A DNA stretch of 5,452 nt from contig JAITBR010000024.1 in the NCBI GenBank assembly GCA_031283485.1, positions 1-5,452 of the forward strand, written 5' to 3'. Every line of letters begins with the position of its first letter. Position 1 is the stretch's first letter. The DNA comes from Puniceicoccales bacterium (lineage in GTDB: Bacteria > Verrucomicrobiota > Verrucomicrobiae > Opitutales > LL51). A program made the position numbers and the translations under genes. The notes beneath the pieces were generated by a model, which was given only the letters and a program-made list of their open reading frames with translations, was not told the DNA's origin and ran no database searches. Shown here in pieces: positions 1-5,452 of this stretch.

Positions 1-431
1 GCAAAAATTGCACACATATTGCCCAAACTTTCGACTGATTCTTCGGAGGCTAGTGTGCGCATGGAAGCAATCATTTCCCCCTGGGCATTGGGATCAAATA
101 TCGCTTCTTTTGGAGCACCCCATTCCTCTGCAATCATTAGCTGTATCTGGTCCACAAATTTACGTGTATCCCCATGGTGTTGAGGATCCGCAGCCTCTCG
201 AGCTTCTAAAGCAACATCGCTCACTATAGCGTGAAGTTCGTCGTTGCCAAACAAAGCAAAAACAGAGGTGGGGTTAAGCTTTACCAAATCGTCACAAAGA
301 TTATGAAACGCACGCGTAAATTTTGCCATACCTGCGGCAACTACTGGAACATACGCATTTCTTGCGATACTCGTCCCTCTAGTGGTGTCCTGTAAATAAC
401 TTAATTTTGAAAGAATATTATTTATATCCAT
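1..431 (-). CDS. Hypothetical protein, 5' part only (runs off left edge)
   Basis: An open frame reads leftward from an ATG at 431-429 to the window edge with no stop, giving 143 residues plus two bases. It begins MDINNILSKLSYLQ and the last visible residues are GNMCAIF. I do not recognise the family. The visible part looks soluble and mostly helical: there is no signal peptide and no clear membrane segment, only a short Ala/Val-rich stretch (about residues 28-36). A charged middle section (about 72-92) carries EAREAADPQHHGD, followed by an amphipathic stretch with EEWGAPKE. The start is uncertain. GGAG lies only two bases before this ATG, closer than usual for a ribosome binding site, and the frame stays open upstream to a TAA at 509-507. 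A TTG at 467-465 would add 12 residues (MTIKEYFFPNGV). It lies beyond glgB on the same strand, after a 279-base gap, so it may be a separate transcription unit. That it is a real gene is likely from the long open frame and ordinary composition; its function is unknown. Confidence 0.7.
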   Translation of the reverse strand, partial: MDINNILSKLSYLQDTTRGTSIARNAYVPVVAAGMAKFTRAFHNLCDDLVKLNPTSVFALFGNDELHAIVSDVALEAREAADPQHHGDTRKFVDQIQLMIAEEWGAPKEAIFDPNAQGEMIASMRTLASEESVESLGNMCAIF

Positions 432-528
432 GACTCCGTTAGGAAAGAAATATTCTTTTATTGTCAATTTAAAAAAAATTGTTTTATTTTTGAGACCGTA
501 AAAAGTTTAGGAAACTGAATTTCAACAG

Positions 529-575
529 CTCGCGACGCACACTTCATGGTAAATTTCATGAAATGCGTGCGCGAG
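529..575. repeat. Long imperfect inverted repeat (hairpin)
   Basis: About 17 base pairs can form. Positions 529-534 (CTCGCG) pair with 570-575, 535-539 (ACGCA) pair with 564-568, and 543-548 (TTCATG) pair with 557-562. Only one bulged G (569) and a small internal loop (540-542 against 563) interrupt the stem, and the loop is eight bases (549-556). The base of the stem is GC-rich in an otherwise AT-rich gap. Neither strand has a run of T directly after the stem, so it is not a textbook intrinsic terminator. It lies 136 bases after the glgB stop and 98 bases before the next start on the minus strand. It could be an mRNA 3'-end or stability structure, a dispersed palindromic repeat, or a protein binding site. 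Confidence 0.55.
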
Positions 576-650
576 GTGATTGCTAGACCTGAAATTTAAC
601 GCCAGTGCTCGATCGATACCAACTTTAGCTATTGCCCTGTTATTGCATGG

Positions 651-675
651 TTGGATAGCACACTTCGTTATCCAA
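651..675. repeat. Short inverted repeat downstream of glgB
   Basis: TTGGATA (651-657) is exactly complementary to TATCCAA (669-675). A possible G-T pair and a G-C pair extend the stem inward to nine pairs, leaving a seven-base loop. It begins 35 bases after the glgB stop on the minus strand, a usual place for a transcript-end structure. However, the stem is AT-rich and is followed by CCATGC rather than a T run. I see it as a weak stem-loop of uncertain role. Confidence 0.35.
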
Positions 676-710
676 ACAATCGAGAATTTGTTACAATTTG
701 TTTCCGCATT

Positions 711-2921
711 TCATCTTTCAGGCATGAATGCCATCGCAGTGAGAGGTGGTAGATACAGATTTAATGAATGTTCTCTGCCGTGCATGCCAAAGTCATCGGC
801 ATTGATGCTTCCCAAATTTCCACGATTCTGACCAGAATAGTACACTGAATCGGTGTTAAAAATTTCTTTCCAATATCCCCCAAGCGGTACCCCTATGCGG
901 TAATTTACACGTTCGACGGGTGTCAAATTACAAACAACGGCGCACTTTTCGCTCTCACTTTGCCCCAAACGAATGAATGATATTACGGAATTTTCGTAAT
1001 CATCGCAACAAATCCATTCAAAACCGTGGCATGTGGAATCCGTTCTATGTAGAAAAACATGCGCACGATATAGATCATTCAAATCGCTTACTAATTTTTG
1101 TAAGCCAATGTGTTCACGGTACTGCAACAGATGCCAATCGAGGCTTTGCTGATAATTCCATTCGAATGTTTGTCCGAATTCTTGCCCCATAAACAGTGTT
1201 TTCTTTCCCGGCCAAAACCACATGTATGCGTACAAACATCGCAAGTGTTGCATTTTTTCCGCTGGAAAAGTACCCGGCATTTTATATATCAGAGAACGTT
1301 TTCCATGTACGACTTCGTCGTGAGATAGCGCACATATGAAATGTTCGGAATGTTGATATAACATACCGAATGTCAATTGATTGTGGTGATATTTCCTAAA
1401 AATTGGATCCTTCGAAAAATAAGAAAGTACGTCGTGCATCCAACCCATATTCCATTTAAAATCAAATCCAATGCCATGGCATTTAGTTTCCTGCGTTATC
1501 CCATTGAAGGCCGTAGATTCTTCCGCTATGGTTATGAACCCCGGAAACATTTCATGCAAAATATCATTAAGCTCACGCAAAAATTCAATGGCCTCAACGT
1601 TTTCTTTTCCGCCATACTTGTTCGGCAGCCATTTGCCATCTTTTCGGGAATAGTCTAAATAGAGCATCGATGACACAGCATCAACCCGTATTCCGTCGAC
1701 ATGAAACCGCTCAGCCCAACTGATTGCATTTGATAGCAGAAAATTACGCACTTCGTGGCGTCCATAGTTAAAAATCAACGTTCCCCAATCACTGTGACAC
1801 CCAATTCTTGGATCATCGTGCTCGTAAAGTTTCGTGCCATCGAAATCTTCAAGGGAAAAGCTATCCCGTGGAAAATGCGCCGGAACCCAGTCGATTATCA
1901 CGCCGATATTATTTACATGCAGCGTATCGACCAAATGCATGAAATCGTGGGGAGTTCCATAGCGGTGTGTTGGGGCAAAAAAACCTGTAACCTGGTATCC
2001 CCATGAGCCCAGGAACGGATGTTCCGTTGGTGGCATTAACTCAACGTGAGTAAATCCCATTTCCCCAAGGTACCTCGCGAGTTCATTGGATAATTCTAAA
2101 TACGTCAGAGGCCGATTTTGATCTTCAATAACGTGTCGCCACGAATCCATGTGTAATTCGTAGATCGAAATCATTGATTCCTGGCAATTTGCCGCTGCCC
2201 TATTCATTAACCATTTTCCATCATTCCATTCATATCCGGATGTATCGAAAATTTTTGACGAATTATTTGGTGCACTTTCAAAATGTGAAGCATATGGATC
2301 AGATTTCAGCGTGATATCGCCACGGGCATTCAAAATCTGAAATTTATAGCTGTCAAAATTTTTCAAACCCGGAATAAACAGCTCCCAAATACCTGAACTT
2401 CCGAGCAGCCGCATCTGATGATACCGACCATCCCAAGAATTAAAATCTCCTACCACGGACACTGCACGCGCATTCGGTGCCCACACACCAAATGAAAATC
2501 CAACTATGCCGTCAATTTCGCGAAAATTGGAACCAAGTTGTTTGTATATGTGCCGATGTTTCCCTTGAGCGAATAGATGGCAATCATAATCTCCAATTGT
2601 CGGCAAGAATGCGTAGGGATCAGTGAATTTTTCAAATTTTCCAGCATAGGATTCCTTCAATAACCTATATTTAAATATTTCTGTCCTGATTCGCACAAGT
2701 CCTTCAAAAAATCCACTAGGGTCTATTTGCTCGAGATGAAACTCGGCATTTGCTGCGTCGTCAATCAGAATGCAACGCTTCGCATCCTGCAAAAATGCAC
2801 GAACAACAATCCCACAACATTTTCCACCTTTAACGTAACGGTGCATGCCAAGGAAGCCGTGTGGATTTGCATTTCGCACCTCCAACAAACTCTTCAACTC
2901 ATCACGTGATATTACCACCAT
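711..2921 (-). CDS. glgB: 1,4-alpha-glucan branching enzyme (GH13)
   Basis: GlgB cuts alpha-1,4-glucan chains and rejoins them by alpha-1,6 bonds, making the branches of glycogen in the cytoplasm. The 736 residues match the usual full length (E. coli GlgB is 728) and align with it by eye almost end to end. An N-terminal domain starts with NPHGFLG (about 1-110). A CBM48 module follows at about 138-225 (FGVWAPNARAVSVVGDFNSW), then the GH13 barrel from about 252, then a C-terminal beta domain ending near LPPLTAMAF. The catalytic set is complete: nucleophile D414 (GIRVDAVSS), acid/base E467 (TIAEEST) and stabiliser D535 (LSHDEVVHGK). Supporting residues Y309, D344, H349, R412 and H534 are also present. 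All are offset by +9 from E. coli numbering as I recall it. The stop is TGA. The ATG at 2921 is chosen because MVVISRDELKSLLEVRNANP fits the family's N-terminus; no clear ribosome binding site precedes it. It is the second gene after the lipoprotein, 24 bases away, so co-transcription is likely. Confidence 0.97.
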   Translation of the reverse strand: MVVISRDELKSLLEVRNANPHGFLGMHRYVKGGKCCGIVVRAFLQDAKRCILIDDAANAEFHLEQIDPSGFFEGLVRIRTEIFKYRLLKESYAGKFEKFTDPYAFLPTIGDYDCHLFAQGKHRHIYKQLGSNFREIDGIVGFSFGVWAPNARAVSVVGDFNSWDGRYHQMRLLGSSGIWELFIPGLKNFDSYKFQILNARGDITLKSDPYASHFESAPNNSSKIFDTSGYEWNDGKWLMNRAAANCQESMISIYELHMDSWRHVIEDQNRPLTYLELSNELARYLGEMGFTHVELMPPTEHPFLGSWGYQVTGFFAPTHRYGTPHDFMHLVDTLHVNNIGVIIDWVPAHFPRDSFSLEDFDGTKLYEHDDPRIGCHSDWGTLIFNYGRHEVRNFLLSNAISWAERFHVDGIRVDAVSSMLYLDYSRKDGKWLPNKYGGKENVEAIEFLRELNDILHEMFPGFITIAEESTAFNGITQETKCHGIGFDFKWNMGWMHDVLSYFSKDPIFRKYHHNQLTFGMLYQHSEHFICALSHDEVVHGKRSLIYKMPGTFPAEKMQHLRCLYAYMWFWPGKKTLFMGQEFGQTFEWNYQQSLDWHLLQYREHIGLQKLVSDLNDLYRAHVFLHRTDSTCHGFEWICCDDYENSVISFIRLGQSESEKCAVVCNLTPVERVNYRIGVPLGGYWKEIFNTDSVYYSGQNRGNLGSINADDFGMHGREHSLNLYLPPLTAMAFMPER

Positions 2922-2945
2922 CTCAACCCACTGGAGATTATCCGC

Positions 2946-3866
2946 CTAGTCGAAGAAATCTTCATCCAATTGGAGACTTTCGCTTTCGTCATCTCCATGG
3001 ATAAGTGTTGGAATCTTACACTCCTCAAATCCCGGAGCACTTATGAACAGCAGTCCAGCTCCAGGCTCTCCACCGGTAATTACTACATTTACTGACCTTT
3101 CTCCGCCTCGAATGGTAACATCGTGCATAATAATGCTTTCGGGAATATCCGTCGTAATATCCAGTGGCAATCCAAATGTGAAAGCATCAATTCCAATCGA
3201 AATGGTCATGACTTGCTTATCTCCAGTTTTCAGCAAAATCGATTCCGGATCAACGTCAATTTTGAGAGCATCGACGAAAAAATTTCCGAGGCCAATGTCC
3301 CCATTCTCACTCTTCAGGATGGCTCTGTAATTCCCACCTTCTACAAATGGAACAGTAAAAGTTAATACATTGGGCGAAACAAACTCTGTGTCACACAAAA
3401 CACCGCCAATCTCAACAGTATCGCCATCCACAAATCCGCGCCCAAGGAGTGAAATCCGGGAGTATGGGTGACCCCTATTACACTCAACCCCGACAGCGTA
3501 TCTATTTATGACACCGAGTTCATAAATCTTAGATGTGTACGTTTTTTTAGTCCCACAAAGAACATACTCTACGTCAAAATAATAGGCCACCTTGTGCTTT
3601 AAATCACCGGTTTTATAGTCAAAATTAAATAAAGTTCCATTTTTTTTCACCATGCTATGACTTTTCCCGTCGATCACAACGTAAGCCCTGTAGCTGTCAT
3701 CGGCAATCTTGGCTTTAGTATTGCGTACTTTCATTGATATTGCATAGGTATTCGATGGGTTTTGCGGAACCATTTTGGGAGTTTTATTTTCCACCATCGA
3801 ATGGCACCCGGATAAAGCAACGCCCAGCATACATAAAATAAACGGGAACCAATTCTTAAACTTCAT
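2946..3866 (-). CDS. Predicted outer-membrane lipoprotein with IPT/TIG-like domain
   Basis: From the ATG at 3866 the product has 306 residues. It opens with a lipoprotein signal peptide: Lys near the N-terminus, a hydrophobic core (FPFILCMLGVAL), then the lipobox LSGC with the lipidated Cys at residue 21. His follows at +2 and there is no Asp there, which by the E. coli rule favours the outer membrane. Residues about 134-198 resemble an IPT/TIG immunoglobulin-like domain (ISLLGRGFVDGDTVEIGG, then VLTFTVPF). The part before (about 41-125) and the part after (about 200-288) also look beta-rich. The tail is strongly acidic (DDESESLQLDEDFFD). No catalytic motif is visible, so a structural, binding or surface role is an inference only. 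A TTG at 3878 would add four residues (MPCF), but the ATG gives a more ordinary signal peptide; neither has a good ribosome binding site. The stop is TAG, 24 bases before glgB. Its start faces hemW across only 35 bases, so its promoter must lie partly inside hemW. Confidence 0.85.
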   Translation of the reverse strand: MKFKNWFPFILCMLGVALSGCHSMVENKTPKMVPQNPSNTYAISMKVRNTKAKIADDSYRAYVVIDGKSHSMVKKNGTLFNFDYKTGDLKHKVAYYFDVEYVLCGTKKTYTSKIYELGVINRYAVGVECNRGHPYSRISLLGRGFVDGDTVEIGGVLCDTEFVSPNVLTFTVPFVEGGNYRAILKSENGDIGLGNFFVDALKIDVDPESILLKTGDKQVMTISIGIDAFTFGLPLDITTDIPESIIMHDVTIRGGERSVNVVITGGEPGAGLLFISAPGFEECKIPTLIHGDDESESLQLDEDFFD

Positions 3867-3901
3867 AAAACAAGGCAAATGCTAGGGTTTTTATTCCGAA
3901 A
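3867..3901. promoter_or_regulatory. Very short divergent spacer between lipoprotein gene and hemW
   Basis: Only 35 bases separate the two starts (23 if the lipoprotein starts at the TTG at 3878). This is too short for two complete separate promoters, so at least one promoter must lie inside the opposite coding region. AT-rich stretches on both sides, such as CATAAAAT within 3820-3845 on the plus strand, could provide -10 elements, but I find no hexamer pair good enough to assign. Confidence 0.35.
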
Positions 3902-5047
3902 ATGCAAGGAAAAGATTCAGGCGAAAAAAAGTTTTTGGGTATCTATGTTCATGTGCCATTCTGTGCACAGGGGTGTTCATTTTGCGGATTTTTTCAGCAA
4001 CCCCCTCGGAGACAAGATTTGGATATGTACGTTGAAACTTTAATTTTGGATATGCAGTTGCAAGAAGTTGGCTGCCGAGCCGATAGCATATACTTTGGAG
4101 GTGGAACACCGAGTCTAATGGCGGAAGAACATATATTTAAAGTTGGTGAACATTTATCCATCAATTCGCCACTGCAAGAGTGGTCCATAGAATGTTCGCC
4201 AGTAAGTGTTACAGCGGAAAAAATGGAAGCATTTCGCCGCATCGGCGTGACGCGCGTGACACTCGGTGTGCAGAGTTTTGATAAAGAAATTCTGAAAATT
4301 ATTGGACGTCAGCAAATGCTACATCAAGTTTTTAAAGCCTACGATATTATACGGGACTGCGGTTTCAAGAATGTTGGCATCGACTTAATTTTTGCCATTC
4401 CTGGGCAAAGTTTTAAGTCTTGGGAAACCGACCTAAAAACTGCCATCTCCCTTTCACCGGAGCACATTTCGACCTATAACCTAACCTTTGAGGAAAATTC
4501 CGAGCTAAATAAGCGATTAAGGGAAAAACAAATTTCTGCGCTTTGCGCCACTATCGAAGTGGAGTTTTTTATGCGAACCGGAGATATTTTAGCGCAAAAC
4601 GGATACAATCGCTACGAAGTTTCAAATTTCAGTAAACCAGGCTTTGAAAGTGTGCACAATATTCACACTTGGGAAATGCACGATTGGATCGGCTACGGCC
4701 CAAGTGCGAGCTCCCAATTCGGCGGTAAAAGGTTTACCAACGTTCCATCGCTAAAACTTTGGCGAGAAGGCATTCTCAATGGCAGGCACAACCGCTGCGA
4801 CTTTCAGCAGCTCGATGAGGAAATATTAATTCAAGATTCTTTGATCTTTGGGCTGAGAATGACCTGCGGCGTTAATCTTCAAAGATTGGAGAAAAACTTT
4901 AAAAATTTCGATAGAATGAGATACGATAATATTTTTAATTTTCTCGTTAACAGCAAGTTGGCAACCTTCACCGAAAATACCCTACGCCTCACAACAAATG
5001 GGCTACTTGTTGCTGACGCCATTGCCGTGGAAATTTTGGCCGCATAA
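3902..5047 (+). CDS. hemW: HemW-type radical SAM protein (HemN-like)
   Basis: A 381-residue member of the HemN/HemW radical SAM family, of normal HemW length. The iron-sulfur cluster motif is YVHVPFCAQGCSFCGF, with C21, C25 and C28 (CX3CX2C). True coproporphyrinogen III dehydrogenase HemN has a further Cys (FCGC); here that place is Phe, so HemW is the better name. Characterised HemW proteins bind heme and act as heme chaperones rather than making heme. Other family marks are GGGTPS (66-71, SAM binding), GVQSFD (122-127), DLIFAIPGQS (161-170), YEVSNFSKPG (238-247), HNIHTW (252-257) and a HemW-like C-terminal domain ending LTTNGLLVADAIAVEIL. Two positions are unusual: the segment commonly EANP is ECSP (97-100), and the residue after the third Cys is Gly, not Asp. 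The ATG at 3902 is the first in frame close to the motif; a T-rich leader precedes it without a clear ribosome binding site. It is divergent from the lipoprotein gene and convergent with rpsA. Confidence 0.9.
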   Translation: MQGKDSGEKKFLGIYVHVPFCAQGCSFCGFFQQPPRRQDLDMYVETLILDMQLQEVGCRADSIYFGGGTPSLMAEEHIFKVGEHLSINSPLQEWSIECSPVSVTAEKMEAFRRIGVTRVTLGVQSFDKEILKIIGRQQMLHQVFKAYDIIRDCGFKNVGIDLIFAIPGQSFKSWETDLKTAISLSPEHISTYNLTFEENSELNKRLREKQISALCATIEVEFFMRTGDILAQNGYNRYEVSNFSKPGFESVHNIHTWEMHDWIGYGPSASSQFGGKRFTNVPSLKLWREGILNGRHNRCDFQQLDEEILIQDSLIFGLRMTCGVNLQRLEKNFKNFDRMRYDNIFNFLVNSKLATFTENTLRLTTNGLLVADAIAVEILAA

Positions 5048-5087
5048 AAATGTTTTTGCTCCAACAGTAAACCCAGATTACTTCATT
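5048..5087. other. 40-base convergent spacer between hemW and rpsA
   Basis: The hemW stop (TAA, 5045-5047) and the rpsA stop (TAG, 5090-5088) face each other across 40 AT-rich bases. A shared bidirectional terminator would be expected here, but I see only a weak AT-rich dyad near 5042-5059 (GCATAAAA against TTTTTGC). Termination may extend into the opposite gene or depend on Rho. Confidence 0.3.
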
Positions 5088-5452
5088 CTACTTATCCACT
5101 CGGAAACTGCCATTGACGTCAAAACTATCAAACATGTTACTCAAGCTCACGAGTTCATTACTTTTGGCCTTATCAAATGCCCTGATTTCAGCTTCAAAAG
5201 CGGATTCATCGTAATTGGTGGCTCTGATGGAGAGGCCGATACGTTTCTCATCTTTATCAACTTTTATCACACGTGCAGTAACCTCATCACCGACCTTTAA
5301 AATTTCTCTGACCTTTTCCACTCGTGATTCGCTAATTTGGCTGATATGAATAAGTCCCTCGATGTCGTCTTCAAGCCTTACAAACGCACCATAAGCGGTA
5401 ATTTTCGTCACTTTCCCGGTTATAATGGTTCCGATTTTGTATTTTTTATTAA
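5088..5452 (-). CDS. rpsA: 30S ribosomal protein S1, C-terminal part (runs off right edge)
   Basis: The frame is open from the right edge to a TAG at 5090-5088, giving 120 visible residues. Ribosomal protein S1 binds mRNA and helps load it on the 30S subunit; it is built from several S1 (OB-fold) repeats. Visible residues about 5-78 form one complete S1 repeat, with typical elements IGTIITGKVTKITAYGAFV, EGLIHISQIS, VGDEVTARVIKVD and KRIGLSIRA. It is followed by a tail of about 40 residues without another repeat, so this is the last repeat of a multi-repeat protein. A GTG at 5411-5409 is in frame, but it lies within the first strand of the S1 fold and is not the start: coding sequence continues upstream to the edge. 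The name rpsA is preferred over other S1-domain proteins because of the last-repeat form with a RATNYDESAF-type linker, but the missing N-terminal part would settle it. It is convergent with hemW. Confidence 0.85.
   Translation of the reverse strand, partial: NKKYKIGTIITGKVTKITAYGAFVRLEDDIEGLIHISQISESRVEKVREILKVGDEVTARVIKVDKDEKRIGLSIRATNYDESAFEAEIRAFDKAKSNELVSLSNMFDSFDVNGSFRVDK

Larger units (their letters stand above)
432..710. other. Intergenic gap between glgB and the left-edge gene
   Basis: This 279-base stretch has no convincing gene. It holds two inverted repeats (529-575 and 651-675) and, next to the left-edge gene, a very AT-rich tract at about 450-495 that would suit a promoter region. 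On the minus strand a TTGACA (467-462) sits in this tract. The best hexamer 17 bases downstream is only TCCTAA and falls eight bases from the ATG, so I do not call a promoter. The only open frames here are a 29-residue minus-strand frame and the left end of a plus-strand frame that runs into glgB antisense; neither looks coding. Confidence 0.6.

Noticed and set aside
8..229. Plus-strand open frame of 73 codons
   Set aside because: It is antisense to the left-edge gene, which has the longer uninterrupted frame and more protein-like sequence.
439..467. Possible sigma-70 promoter, TTGACA at 467-462 on the minus strand
   Set aside because: The -35 match is exact, but the hexamer at the right spacing is TCCTAA and lies eight bases from the ATG, leaving almost no leader.
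470..559. Minus-strand 29-codon open frame starting MKFTMKCASRAVE
   Set aside because: It begins inside the hairpin, has no ribosome binding site and has low-complexity content at its end. Chance frames of this size are common in AT-rich gaps.
580..831. Plus-strand open frame of 83 codons overlapping the end of glgB
   Set aside because: Its right half is antisense to well-conserved glgB, and its product resembles no protein family. It is a shadow frame.
5042..5059. Bidirectional terminator between hemW and rpsA
   Set aside because: The dyad is short, almost all A-T and partly inside hemW; the stem would be too weak to call.
5088..5411. Independent small S1-domain protein starting at GTG 5411
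   Set aside because: The frame continues upstream to the edge with typical S1 residues (IGTIITGK), so the GTG is an internal Val codon of a larger protein.
1..5452. CRISPR array, tRNA, insertion sequence or direct repeats
   Set aside because: Reading both strands I found no regularly spaced repeats, no T-arm-like tRNA sequence, no transposase and no terminal inverted repeats; almost all of the window is explained by five genes.

Overview
The window is bacterial chromosomal sequence, moderately AT-rich and compactly coded. It holds three complete genes and two genes cut by the window edges. Three products are recognisable housekeeping proteins: a glycogen branching enzyme (GlgB), a HemW-type radical SAM protein, and the C-terminal end of ribosomal protein S1 (RpsA). 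None of the starts has a well-placed strong Shine-Dalgarno sequence. The HemW cluster sequence (CSFCGFFQ instead of the common CxYCDF) and an envelope lipoprotein with an IPT/TIG domain recall what I remember of PVC-group bacteria, perhaps Verrucomicrobiota/Opitutae. That placement is a low-confidence impression from memory, not a result. I see no mobile element, CRISPR array, tRNA or rRNA.

Layout, left to right. (1) At 1-431, minus strand, is the 5' part of an unrecognised gene that runs off the left edge; 143 residues are visible. (2) At 432-710 is a 279-base noncoding gap holding two inverted repeats, one long and GC-rich at its base (529-575) and one short (651-675). (3) At 711-2921, minus, is full-length glgB with all catalytic residues. 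(4) At 2946-3866, minus, is a predicted outer-membrane lipoprotein with an IPT/TIG-like domain. It ends 24 bases before the glgB start, so the two probably form a lipoprotein-glgB operon. (5) At 3902-5047, plus, is hemW, divergent from the lipoprotein gene with only 35 bases (or 23) between starts. (6) At 5088-5452, minus, is the 3' end of rpsA, convergent with hemW across 40 bases.

Functionally, GlgB introduces alpha-1,6 branches into glycogen in the cytoplasm, HemW handles heme, and S1 serves mRNA binding on the ribosome; the lipoprotein is exported. No shared pathway is evident, and the other glycogen genes (glgA, glgC, glgP, glgX) are not here. The parts least explained by known families are the unknown gene at the left edge, the lipoprotein linked to glgB, and the intergenic hairpin. 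I did not find a convincing new multi-gene system.
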